From Gemmatimonadaceae bacterium (GTDB lineage: Bacteria > Gemmatimonadota > Gemmatimonadetes > Gemmatimonadales > Gemmatimonadaceae): a stretch of 32,185 nt of DNA. How positions within the stretch are numbered: position 1 is the first letter of the stretch; each line of letters begins with the position of its first letter. Below, piece after piece: positions 24,808-32,185 of this stretch. The position numbers and the translations under genes were made by a program. The notes below the pieces were generated by a model. That model worked only from the letters and a program-made list of their open reading frames with translations. It did not search any database and was not told where the DNA came from. The DNA lies in assembly GCA_025934075.1 (NCBI GenBank), contig JAICYT010000018.1, positions 1 through 32,185 on the forward strand, read 5' to 3'.

Positions 24808-25296
24808 ATGCCTGTTCGCGCAGCAAGTTGGTCGTTCACGGAGGATGACTTTCGCGCGATCACCACCGCGTTGGAGCGGTTCCTCACCGATTGCAATGCG
24901 CGCTGTGCGCTCTTGGTCGATCGCACAGGTCAGCTCGTTGCCACAGTGGGCGAACGCCCCAACTTCGACCCGACCGCCTTCGCCACGCTCACCGCCGCCG
25001 ACTTCAGCGCCAACGATCAGCTGGCAAAGCTGATCGGAGAAAATGATTTCAGCTCGCTCTTCCACCAGGGCGAGAAGGAATCCATGTATCTCGCCGACAT
25101 CGCGCGTCGCGTCATTCTGGTCGTGCTGTTCGACAACCGGACCACCCTCGGTCTCGTCCGACTCAAAATGCGCCCGACCGTCCTCCAGCTTACGGAACTC
25201 TTCGAGCAGGTTTTCACTCGCGCCGCTCGAGACGCGGGATCGGCGCCGAACATTCTCGCCGGCGCCGATGACGAGATCGACAAGCTATTCCAGTAA
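24808..25296 (+). CDS. mglB: MglB, Roadblock/LC7 GTPase-activating protein
   Basis: A 162-residue Roadblock/LC7-domain protein. In Myxococcus xanthus, MglB stimulates GTP hydrolysis by MglA and marks the lagging pole. The domain spans about 15-115: CALLVDRTGQLVATVG, then LAKLIGENDFSSLFHQGEKESMYL and VILVVLFDNRTTLGLVRLKM, which closely follow the Myxococcus protein as I remember it. The acidic C-terminus (ADDEIDKLFQ) also matches. It lies 12 bases before mglA, the usual pair order. Confidence 0.92.
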   Translation: MPVRAASWSFTEDDFRAITTALERFLTDCNARCALLVDRTGQLVATVGERPNFDPTAFATLTAADFSANDQLAKLIGENDFSSLFHQGEKESMYLADIARRVILVVLFDNRTTLGLVRLKMRPTVLQLTELFEQVFTRAARDAGSAPNILAGADDEIDKLFQ

Positions 25297-25308
25297 GGAA
25301 CGACCGCT

Positions 25309-25986
25309 ATGTCGATGATCAACTACGCGTCGCGCGAAATCAACTGCAAGATCGTCTACTACGGTCCGGGCCTCGGCGGAAAGACGACGAATCTGGAGCA
25401 CGTCTACGGCAAAGTTGCCCCGGATACTCGCGGCAAGCTCATCTCGCTCGCGACCGAAACGGAACGCACGCTCTTCTTCGATTTCCTTCCGGTCGACCTT
25501 GGCACGATTCGCGGCTTCAAGACTCGATTCCACCTCTACACGGTGCCAGGCCAGGTCTACTACAACGCGAGCCGGAAGCTGATCCTCAAAGGCGTCGACG
25601 GCATCGTATTCGTCGGCGACTCGCAGCTCGAGCGAATGGAAGCCAATCAGGAAGCCATGCAAAACTTGTATGACAACATGGCGGAATACGGCTACGATCT
25701 CACGAAGATGCCGTTCGTGATTCAGTACAACAAGCGCGATCTGCCCAACGCGTCACCGATCAGAGACCTCCAAGCCGCGCTCAATCCGGGTTGGGAGGTC
25801 ACCGAGTCATCACGTATGCGGGTGACGCCGGACGCGTATCACGCCGGCGAGAATCTCATCGAGCAGCTTCCGACGGGCGAATGGATCGAGCGCGCCCAAT
25901 ACTTCGAGGCCGTCGCGGTCTCCGGCGACGGGGTGTTCGATACCCTGAAAGGGGTCAGCAAGCTGGTACTCAAGTCGCTCGCGTGA
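25309..25986 (+). CDS. mglA: MglA-family small GTPase with internal insertion
   Basis: Ras-like GTPase that sets cell polarity or motility direction together with MglB. The 225 residues show the P-loop [10 protein letters not shown] (19-28), the switch region [18 protein letters not shown], the G3 motif [16 protein letters not shown] (from residue 78) and the base-specificity motif NKRD (141-144). Family members are usually about 195 residues. The added length lies at about 161-197, after the NKRD motif and before the conserved [17 protein letters not shown] end, and includes [28 protein letters not shown] precedes the ATG. Whether the cells move cannot be told from this window. Confidence 0.93.
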   Translation: MSMINYASREINCKIVYYGPGLGGKTTNLEHVYGKVAPDTRGKLISLATETERTLFFDFLPVDLGTIRGFKTRFHLYTVPGQVYYNASRKLILKGVDGIVFVGDSQLERMEANQEAMQNLYDNMAEYGYDLTKMPFVIQYNKRDLPNASPIRDLQAALNPGWEVTESSRMRVTPDAYHAGENLIEQLPTGEWIERAQYFEAVAVSGDGVFDTLKGVSKLVLKSLA

Positions 25987-26026
25987 ACGATGCTTGCTGT
26001 TCGCCAAAAGCGAATAGCTTTCTACC

Positions 26027-26659
26027 ATGAACCTGCCGAACGCCCTCACCGTCGGCCGCATCGCTGTCACTCCACTCATCGCGATCCTTCCGTTCGCGAA
26101 CTCGTGGACGCTGAGGCTCGCCGCGTTCGTGCTGTTCACGGCCGCTGCAATCACCGACTACATCGACGGTCATCTCGCGCGATCGCGCAAAGAGGAAACC
26201 GACCTCGGCCGACTTCTCGATCCGCTGGCTGACAAGGCGCTGCTCGTCGGCACATTCGTCCCGATGTATCTGCTCTCGTCAGATTTTCCGTTCGTCACGC
26301 CGATGGGGACGATCGGGCTTCCATGGTGGATCATCGTCATCGTGCTCGGCCGCGAATTGTTCATGACGATCTTCCGCCAAGCCGCTGCGCGCCGCGGTGT
26401 CGTCATCGCCGCGATCGGGCCCGCTAAATGGAAAACCGGATTCCAGCTCGTGTGGCAAGGCTCGGCGTACTTTTGGTTCTGGGCCGCGACGCTCGCCGCG
26501 GCAAAGGGCTGGAGCTCGGCGGCGTGGCGCGGGTTCGCGATGTTCAACGGAACCGTCGGCACGATCACGATGGCCGTCGCCGTGATTCTCACGGTGTACT
26601 CGCTCGCCATCTACCTGCGCAGCTTCCGAAACGTCTTCACGGCCGCACCTGTCAAGTGA
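26027..26659 (+). CDS. pgsA: CDP-diacylglycerol-glycerol-3-phosphate 3-phosphatidyltransferase
   Basis: Inner-membrane enzyme making phosphatidylglycerol phosphate, the committed step to phosphatidylglycerol and cardiolipin. The 210 residues start with the typical MNLPNALTVGRI and hold the complete CDP-alcohol phosphotransferase motif: Asp44, Asp47-Gly48, Ala51-Arg52, Gly61, Asp65 and Asp69. Four to six hydrophobic segments follow. Other CDP-alcohol transferases share the motif, but the N-terminus and length favour PgsA. Its stop overlaps the cinA start by four bases (GTGA), so the two are translationally coupled. Confidence 0.92.
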   Translation: MNLPNALTVGRIAVTPLIAILPFANSWTLRLAAFVLFTAAAITDYIDGHLARSRKEETDLGRLLDPLADKALLVGTFVPMYLLSSDFPFVTPMGTIGLPWWIIVIVLGRELFMTIFRQAAARRGVVIAAIGPAKWKTGFQLVWQGSAYFWFWAATLAAAKGWSSAAWRGFAMFNGTVGTITMAVAVILTVYSLAIYLRSFRNVFTAAPVK

Positions 26660-27918
26660 GCACTACCCGCATCGAAGTCGTCACGATCGGTGACGAGCTG
26701 TTGCTCGGCTTTACGATCGACACCAACGCCGCTTATCTCGCGCGATCACTCGCCTCGGTCGGCGTTCACATCGTGCGCCGAGCGACGGTTGGAGACGACG
26801 CATCGGAGATTGCGAGTGCGGTAGGCGAAGCACTCGAGCGCACCGGCGCCGTGATCACCACAGGTGGCCTTGGGCCGACGTCGGACGATCTCACGAAGCA
26901 ATCGATCGCCGCACTGTTCGGTCGCGGCATGCATCTGGACGAAGAGCATTTCGCCTGGATGGAAGAGCGGTGGACGAAGCGATTTCAGCGTCCGCTGCCC
27001 GCAACGAATCGCCAACAGGCGATGATTCCCGACGGCGCCCTGAAATTAGAGAACCATCACGGCTCGGCGCCTGGCATTTGGCTGGAAGACGAACGCGGGC
27101 GATGGGTCGCGATGCTGCCCGGCGTCCCCCGCGAAATGCGTGGCATGACCCAGGACACCCTCATGCCATTGGTACGTGCGCGCGTCTCCGCCGATACGGT
27201 GGTCCGTTCGCTCACGTTGCGCACGACCGGCATCGCCGAATCGGTCTTGGCCGATCGCGTCGAGTCGATGGGCGGTGGACCACTTGGTGTTTCGCTCGCC
27301 TACCTTCCGTCGATCGCCGGGGTCGATCTTCGTCTCACGGTGCGTGACTTGCCCGAAGACGAAGCGAGTCGCGCGCTGTCGAATGCCGCCGAGCGTCTCC
27401 GCGAGCGGCTGGGCAATTCGATTTACGGTGAGGACGACGACGATCTTGCCGCGATTGTCCTCGACGTGTGCCGTACCAGAAACTTGACGATCGGTGTCGC
27501 GGAAAGTTGTACCGGCGGCTTGCTTGGTGCGAGGCTCACGGCGATCTCAGGGTCGAGCGACGTGCTGCGCGGCGGCGTCATTGCCTATCACAACGACGTG
27601 AAGATGGAGTTGCTGGGCGTGAGCGACGCAACGCTCGCGGCGCACGGAGCGGTGAGCGAAGAAGTGGTACGCGAGATGGCTGCCGGAGCTCGGCGGGTTG
27701 CACGGACGAATATCGGCCTGGCAATCACCGGTGTCGCAGGACCGACCGGTGGAACGCCAACGAAGCCTGTTGGAACGGTCTGGATCGCCGCCGACATTGA
27801 CGGCGACGCAAGCTCGGCGCTGCACCGCATGTGGGGCGATCGCGACGAGATCCGCCAGCGCGCCGCCCAGTGGACGCTGGAGCTTCTGCGACTGCGCCTC
27901 GCCGCACCGGCGAGTTGA
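26656..27918 (+). CDS. cinA: CinA-family protein with nicotinamide-nucleotide amidase domain
   Basis: A 420-residue protein. The N-terminal molybdopterin-binding-like (COG1058) domain is about 1-170, with VVTIGDELLLG and the signature TTGGLGPTSDDLT (68-80). The C-terminal CinA domain (about 265-420) has VAESCTGGLLGARLT and ITGVAGPTGGTPTKPVGTVWIA, the part that deamidates nicotinamide mononucleotide in NAD recycling. The GTG start overlaps the pgsA stop; the open frame further upstream lies inside pgsA and is not used. In many bacteria cinA lies with pgsA, as here. It ends nine bases from the convergent kinase gene. Confidence 0.93.
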   Translation: MSTTRIEVVTIGDELLLGFTIDTNAAYLARSLASVGVHIVRRATVGDDASEIASAVGEALERTGAVITTGGLGPTSDDLTKQSIAALFGRGMHLDEEHFAWMEERWTKRFQRPLPATNRQQAMIPDGALKLENHHGSAPGIWLEDERGRWVAMLPGVPREMRGMTQDTLMPLVRARVSADTVVRSLTLRTTGIAESVLADRVESMGGGPLGVSLAYLPSIAGVDLRLTVRDLPEDEASRALSNAAERLRERLGNSIYGEDDDDLAAIVLDVCRTRNLTIGVAESCTGGLLGARLTAISGSSDVLRGGVIAYHNDVKMELLGVSDATLAAHGAVSEEVVREMAAGARRVARTNIGLAITGVAGPTGGTPTKPVGTVWIAADIDGDASSALHRMWGDRDEIRQRAAQWTLELLRLRLAAPAS

Positions 27919-27927
27919 TCCGGACGA

Positions 27928-30606
27928 CTACTTTCCCTTGGCGATGGCCCTCGCCTTTGCTGTGTCCCCGAACTCGGCGACAAATCTTGCGGCCTTGTCG
28001 GGCTGTTTGAGCGAATCGTATTCGGCGATGAGATCCTTCCGCGCGTTTTGTATGAAGGTGACCGCGGGGTTGGCCTGCTTCACCATGATCTCGTATCCAG
28101 CCAGCGTCTCGACTTGAGCCTCGGCGAACTGTCGCTGACGGAGCAGCGCGCGGCCGAGCTTCATGCGGGCAATGCCGGTATTCATATGGTCCGGTCCCTG
28201 CGCCTCCGAAAATCGTCGAACCGCGTCGCGATACAGCTGCTCGGCGCGATCGTATTGGTGTCGACCGTAGAACGACCCGGCGAGGTTTGAGGTCGCGATG
28301 CCGATCAAGTAATGTTTGTCGCCGTACACCGAACGATAGATGGCGAGCATCCGTCGAAAATCCGCTTCGGCTTCGTCATAGTGCTCCAAGTTGATCGCGA
28401 TGTTTCCAAGCTCGTTCACGGTCGACGCGACTGATGGATGCATCGGACCGTACACGCGTTCACGGATCGCGAGCGCCTGCCGCAGAATCGCCGCGGCGTC
28501 GTCGAACTTCTCCTCGTACACCAGTGCTCGGCCGAGCATCGTGAGCTCCGCCGCGGTCTCGTAGTGGTCGTTGCCGTAAAAAGCGCGCGTGATGTCCAGC
28601 GCTTGACGATCGAGCCGCTCGGCTTCGACGTAGTTGCCCCGATCGAGTTGACTTGCACCCAAGTTGATGAGGATCTTCGCGACGAGCGGGTGCCGATCGC
28701 CGTACAGCTGCTTGTACATCGCGAGCGCGCGACGATTCAGAGAATCTGAAATCTCATAGTGGCCTGAGTAGAAGTGGACGTCGGCCAACGAGCTCAGACT
28801 GGTTGCCAGATCGGCGGTCGCTGCGCCAGGCAAGGAGTTGAGCTTGACTGCTTCTTGCAACACCGGAATCGCCTTGTCGTACGCACCACGTTCCTGCAGC
28901 GCGCGTCCAACGGCGATCGTTGCCTTGATGATGCTTGGATGATTCGCGGGGAGGGTTCGCTTGCTCATCTCCAGGCCCTCGCGGCTCAAGCGCTCGGCCT
29001 CGTCGAACCGCGCTTGGTCGACGCGCAGTGATCCGAGCGCCACCAACGTTGCGGCGACATCCGGGTGCTCGGGACCATACAGCGCTTTGCGCGCCTGCAA
29101 TGCGGCGGTGAGCAGGGAATCAGCGCGTGCCAACTTGCCGAGCTTCTGATAGATGCTGCCCAGCGTGACGTCGAGCTCCGCTTCCACCGCGGGATCTGCG
29201 GACAGACTGTGTGCTTCCTGCAAGCCGCGGTCGACCAGCGTCACAACGCGGAGACTGTCCGCTGGCCCGGCCACTTTGTCGCCGCCCTCGAACAGATTGA
29301 GTGTGAAGCGTTGGATGCGCTGCGTACGCTCGGCTTCCGCCAACGCCGCGTTGCGTGCCGTCGCGAGCCGAACCGTATAGAAAACCGCCATGCCCACGAT
29401 CAGGACGAACACCACGCTTGCCGCCAAGACCACTTCCCAATTGCGGCGAACGAATTTGCCGATTCGGTACGAGGCACTGTCCGGACGCGCCTCTAATGGC
29501 TCGCCCTTCAAGTAGTGGTCGACATCGCGAATTAACGCATCGACGGTCGCGTATCGGCGTCGCGGATCCTTGTGCATCGCGGTGAGACACAGCACGTCGA
29601 TGTCCGCCCACTGCGAATTGCTCAGCGTTCGCGCTTTCAAATCTCCGGCCGGGTGCGAGCCAAGTCGCCCGACGGCGACTGAGGGCCGCTCAGGGTTCTG
29701 CTCGAGGATGATCGCTTCGACCTCGCTCGGCACGCGATCCGCCAAGTCGAACGGGAGGTGCCCGACCAGCAGCTCGTACAGGATCACGCCAAGAGCGTAG
29801 ATGTCGGTGTGAATGCCGACACGATCGCCGCGAATCTGCTCTGGCGCCGCGTATGCGGGCGTCATCAAGCGCAGCCCTGTCCGCGTTTTCTGATCCGAGA
29901 GACTGTCGAGGCTATCGAGCTGCTTGGCGATGCCGAAGTCCAACAGCTTTACCGTACCATCATCGGTGACGAGTATGTTCGACGGCTTGAGATCACGATG
30001 GACGACAAGGTGCTGGTGCGCGTGCTGCACTGCCTCGCAGACGTCGCGGAAGAGACGCAGACGCCCCGCGATCGTGCGCGAGTGTGCATTGCAATAGTCG
30101 GTGAGCGGTACGCCGTCGACGTACTCCATCACGAACCACGGGGTGCCGTCGGGCAGCGTGTCCGCGTCGTAGAGGCGTGCGATCATCGGATGGTTCAGCT
30201 GCGCCAGGGTACGCTGTTCGCTGGCGAATCGCTCGCGTCGCGCGGGCGACAGCCACGCGTCGCGCAGGATCTTCACGGCTGCGAGCGTACCGAGATCGTC
30301 ACGCGTGCCGAGGTAGACCACACCCATGCCGCCCTCGCCGAGGATCCGCGTGATTCGGTATGGACCAAACCTCGTCGTCGACGGTGTGAACTGCGTCCGC
30401 CCGAGCACTTCCTCTGCAGCGACCGCGACGCCGCGGTCGAGCAATGATTCACCGCGAGCGTCTTCGGCGAGCAGCGCCAACGTCTCCATGACGAGCGACG
30501 GATCGTCACCGCACTTCGCGTCGAGGAACGCGCGTTGCTCACCCGCCGGCAAATCCGCCGCGGCGTGAAACAAGACCTGAAGTCGTTCCCATCGAGCCGA
30601 ATTCAT
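27928..30606 (-). CDS. Transmembrane Ser/Thr protein kinase with TPR sensor domain
   Basis: An 892-residue Hanks-type kinase. After a helical N-terminus (1-80), the kinase domain (about 83-365) has the glycine loop LGEGGMGVVY (89-98), Lys112, the catalytic HRDLKPSN (203-210, Asp205), DFG (223-225) and APE (254-256), all intact. One transmembrane helix follows (about 392-411). The remainder is about ten TPR units of the 42-residue type, recognisable by repeated [LV]YG-x-x-HP (for example LYGPEHPDVA, LYGDRHPLVA, VYGPMHPSVA). The TPR part should lie in the periplasm and bind a peptide or protein signal. GGGAGAG precedes the ATG. The ECF sigma gene lies 42 bases upstream on the same strand, and this pairing recurs in several soil phyla. 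Confidence 0.94.
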   Translation of the reverse strand: MNSARWERLQVLFHAAADLPAGEQRAFLDAKCGDDPSLVMETLALLAEDARGESLLDRGVAVAAEEVLGRTQFTPSTTRFGPYRITRILGEGGMGVVYLGTRDDLGTLAAVKILRDAWLSPARRERFASEQRTLAQLNHPMIARLYDADTLPDGTPWFVMEYVDGVPLTDYCNAHSRTIAGRLRLFRDVCEAVQHAHQHLVVHRDLKPSNILVTDDGTVKLLDFGIAKQLDSLDSLSDQKTRTGLRLMTPAYAAPEQIRGDRVGIHTDIYALGVILYELLVGHLPFDLADRVPSEVEAIILEQNPERPSVAVGRLGSHPAGDLKARTLSNSQWADIDVLCLTAMHKDPRRRYATVDALIRDVDHYLKGEPLEARPDSASYRIGKFVRRNWEVVLAASVVFVLIVGMAVFYTVRLATARNAALAEAERTQRIQRFTLNLFEGGDKVAGPADSLRVVTLVDRGLQEAHSLSADPAVEAELDVTLGSIYQKLGKLARADSLLTAALQARKALYGPEHPDVAATLVALGSLRVDQARFDEAERLSREGLEMSKRTLPANHPSIIKATIAVGRALQERGAYDKAIPVLQEAVKLNSLPGAATADLATSLSSLADVHFYSGHYEISDSLNRRALAMYKQLYGDRHPLVAKILINLGASQLDRGNYVEAERLDRQALDITRAFYGNDHYETAAELTMLGRALVYEEKFDDAAAILRQALAIRERVYGPMHPSVASTVNELGNIAINLEHYDEAEADFRRMLAIYRSVYGDKHYLIGIATSNLAGSFYGRHQYDRAEQLYRDAVRRFSEAQGPDHMNTGIARMKLGRALLRQRQFAEAQVETLAGYEIMVKQANPAVTFIQNARKDLIAEYDSLKQPDKAARFVAEFGDTAKARAIAKGK

Positions 30607-30648
30607 ATCATGCTCTCCCGCGTCGGAGGGCCGGCAAAATGCGCCAGC

Positions 30649-31218
30649 TCATGATTGCGTCGAGCGGCCACCTCGGAGCTCCTGCGCGAGCCAAGCCTTC
30701 GCGGCTCTCCAATCTCGAAGCACCGTCGATTCAGAGACGTCGAGAAGTTGCGCAGTCTCGGCGACATCGAGTCCGCCGAAGAACCTGCTCTCGACGAGTG
30801 TTGCCTGGCGAGGCTCGATGCGCGCCAAATCCGTCAGCGCTTCGTCGAGCGCGATGAGATCATCGGCGCCGGTTGTCGCGGTTCCCAACGATTCGTCGAA
30901 CGTGACGGTCGCCGCGCCGCCGCCGCGTTTCTCGGCGCGCCGGCGACGTGCGGCTTCGATCAGCACTTGCCGCATGGCGCGCGCAGCGATCCGCTTGAAA
31001 TGGACGCGCGACGTTCGCGCGACCCATGGTGAGTCCGCAAGCTTGAGCCATGCTTCGTTGACGAGTGCCGTCGGACTGAGCGTTGCGCCCGGATCGTTGC
31101 GTCGCACGCTGGCAGCGAGCCGGCGAAGCTCCTCATAGGCGGCGCTGAACACGTCGTTGAGCGCTTGGACATCGTCGAATTGTTCGGCGAATTCGCCAAG
31201 ATCCAAGCCGTGGGACAC
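30649..31218 (-). CDS. ECF-type RNA polymerase sigma factor
   Basis: A 189-residue sigma-70-family protein. Region 2 includes LSPTALVNEAWLKLA (48-61) and VHFKRIAARAMRQVLIEAARRRRAEKRGG (72-100), the pattern of the ECF group that recurs with Ser/Thr kinases. Region 4 is the C-terminal helix-turn-helix (QATLVESRFFGGLDVAETAQLLDVSESTVLRDWRAAKAWL, 138-177), for the -35 element. No anti-sigma factor gene is adjacent, so control may come through the kinase encoded just downstream. I chose the GTG at 31218 because GGAG lies five bases before it; the ATG at 31236 would add six residues and has no ribosome-binding site. Confidence 0.93.
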   Translation of the reverse strand: MSHGLDLGEFAEQFDDVQALNDVFSAAYEELRRLAASVRRNDPGATLSPTALVNEAWLKLADSPWVARTSRVHFKRIAARAMRQVLIEAARRRRAEKRGGGAATVTFDESLGTATTGADDLIALDEALTDLARIEPRQATLVESRFFGGLDVAETAQLLDVSESTVLRDWRAAKAWLAQELRGGRSTQS

Positions 31219-31223
31219 GCAAT

Positions 31224-31227
31224 CTCC
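31224..31227 (-). promoter_or_regulatory. Ribosome-binding site deciding the sigma factor start
   Basis: On the minus strand GGAG lies five bases before the GTG at 31218, whereas the ATG at 31236 has nothing comparable upstream. Confidence 0.5.
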
Positions 31228-31317
31228 GCGGAGCATGACGGTTTTGGTGATGACCCGGCGTAAAGTGGTACAAACGGGCCGGGGGAACGCGCATAGCGTA
31301 TCACTTGCGACAGGAAG

Positions 31318-31345
31318 TTGGCAAATGCGGGTCGCACAATATCAG
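31318..31345 (+). promoter_or_regulatory. Weak candidate promoter for the beta-barrel gene
   Basis: TTGGCA at 31318-31323 and TATCAG at 31340-31345 are 16 bases apart in the divergent region between the sigma factor and the barrel gene. It would leave a leader of about 150 bases. The remainder of the gap shows nothing else I can name. Confidence 0.25.
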
Positions 31346-31507
31346 ATTGGGCTTGGAAGCCTCTGGCTTACGGCGCAGATCGTATTACTTTCGGGCGATC
31401 GCAATGAAAGCGGTTCCTGACCGTTCCTGTCCGGCCCCCCAACCGCCCTCGCTCTTCCATTTGCAGCCGTTCGGCCTTTCCTCCTTCCTTTCGCCAGGAG
31501 AATCACG

Positions 31508-32086
31508 ATGCGTAGTACGCTGAGTAGCAGTGCTTCGAAATTGCTGGCCGCCGTCGTGTGTATCGCTGTCACCGCGCAGTCCGCTGTCGCTCAGGCAAAG
31601 CCGGCGGCCACCACGCCCGCCTTTGGCATGGGGTACACTGACATCGGCCCGACAGTGGGCCTCGGTGGACTCGGTGGGGCCAGCGCTGATTTCGGCGGAC
31701 GGTTCGAGCATGCGATCAAAGCACTTCCCGACATGGGCAACGGCATGCTTGGCATCCAGGTCGCCGCTGAGTACTACTCCTGGTCGACCGGCAATTCCCT
31801 GTTCAATTACAGTGTCAAGTACATTCCGATTGGCGTGACGGCGAACTACCACTTCAACATCGCGGGTCAGCCAAAGTTCGACCCATTCGTCGGCCTCGGT
31901 CTCGGCTATAATGTCGTCACGTGCAGCGGCAACTTTGGGAACCTCGGCTGCGGCTACAGCAGCGGCATCTACTTCGTGGGCCGCGCTGGCGCTCGCTACT
32001 TCTTTGCTCCCAAGATGGCGGGCTACGCTGACGTCGGCGCCGGCGGCGCGACGCTCAACGTCGGCCTCATGTTCAAGCTGATGTAA
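31508..32086 (+). CDS. Outer membrane beta-barrel protein
   Basis: A 192-residue exported protein. The signal peptide runs to about residue 29 (AAVVCIAVTAQSAVAQA). The mature part has alternating hydrophobic and polar strands rich in Gly and aromatic residues: GMLGIQVAAEYYSW, YIPIGVTANYHF, FDPFVGLGLGYNVV, IYFVGRAGARYFF, and a final strand ATLNVGLMFKLM, as in small eight-stranded OmpA/OmpX-like barrels. Two cysteines at about 138 and 147 may form a disulphide in an extracellular loop. AGGAG precedes the ATG. Function unknown. It is divergent from the ECF sigma gene, so it may be one of its targets, though nothing in the sequence proves this. Confidence 0.85.
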   Translation: MRSTLSSSASKLLAAVVCIAVTAQSAVAQAKPAATTPAFGMGYTDIGPTVGLGGLGGASADFGGRFEHAIKALPDMGNGMLGIQVAAEYYSWSTGNSLFNYSVKYIPIGVTANYHFNIAGQPKFDPFVGLGLGYNVVTCSGNFGNLGCGYSSGIYFVGRAGARYFFAPKMAGYADVGAGGATLNVGLMFKLM

Positions 32087-32185
32087 TCGCGGTTGAGCAA
32101 AACAAGGGGCGGGTGCGCGCGGGGTGACCAGGGGGAAAACGGCGGGACCCCCCCCAAGCCGCCAGGGACCCGGAAAGGACCACCA
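32087..32185. other. Likely low-quality contig end
   Basis: The last hundred bases shift abruptly to long G and C runs (including eight C in a row near 32147) with no coding pattern on either strand. This looks like degraded read quality rather than biology. Confidence 0.5.

Noticed and set aside
1..32185. CRISPR arrays, tRNAs, rRNAs, insertion sequences, prophage genes
   Set aside because: I looked for regularly spaced repeats, tRNA T-loop sequences, transposase motifs and integrase genes and saw none.

Overview
The window looks like chromosomal housekeeping DNA of a GC-rich, free-living Gram-negative bacterium. The best guess is a member of the Gemmatimonadota. That placement is inferred from the combination seen here: a SusC/SusD outer-membrane pair and many small lipoproteins in a GC-rich genome, an MglB-MglA polarity pair, an ECF sigma factor next to a kinase-TPR protein, and an ffs-dnaX-ebfC-recR block. 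A 16S or marker-protein search would be needed to confirm it. I see no prophage, insertion sequence, CRISPR array, tRNA or rRNA.

Layout. 1-462: AT-richer leader without a credible gene. 463-5166: SusC-like TonB-dependent receptor and SusD-like lipoprotein, closed by a 17-bp perfect hairpin. 5256-7036: small lipoprotein (+), then a lipoprotein and an NGG-repeat exported protein (both -). 7219-8490: exported PQQ-type sugar dehydrogenase. 8555-14849: central-carbon block with transaldolase, pyruvate kinase, a PhnP-like metallo-hydrolase, glucose-6-phosphate isomerase and a long class II aldolase. 14861-17017: a histidine-kinase-like protein without a recognisable ATPase domain, followed by an NtrC-type response regulator. 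17036-18814: YtxH-like protein, YihY/BrkB-like membrane protein and a tiny repeat lipoprotein. 18863-20892: threonine aldolase and threonine dehydratase-like enzyme. 20911-21384 (-): MmcQ/YjbR protein with a basic tail. 21478-27918: SRP RNA (ffs) with its own promoter and terminator, then dnaX, ebfC, recR, a small membrane protein, mglB, mglA, pgsA and cinA. 27928-31218 (-): ECF sigma factor and a Ser/Thr kinase with a TPR sensor domain. 31508-32086: outer-membrane beta-barrel protein. The last ~100 bases look like poor-quality contig end.

How the parts fit. Transaldolase, Pgi, aldolase and Pyk link the pentose-phosphate pathway with glycolysis, and the sugar dehydrogenase and SusCD pair beside them suggest carbohydrate or oligomer use, although no glycoside hydrolase is present to name a substrate. 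The ffs-dnaX-ebfC-recR block is a conserved replication/repair neighbourhood and runs directly into the MglBA polarity switch.

The least ordinary items are: an MglA with roughly 35 extra residues between its NKxD motif and C-terminal end; a kinase-like partner that keeps only the phosphoacceptor helix beside an NtrC regulator with a degenerate DNA-binding end; a class II aldolase about 100 residues longer than usual; an SRP RNA whose apical loop has one extra base; and two divergent copies of a dispersed repeat, one of which supplies the ribosome-binding site of ebfC. I did not find a clearly new multi-gene system.
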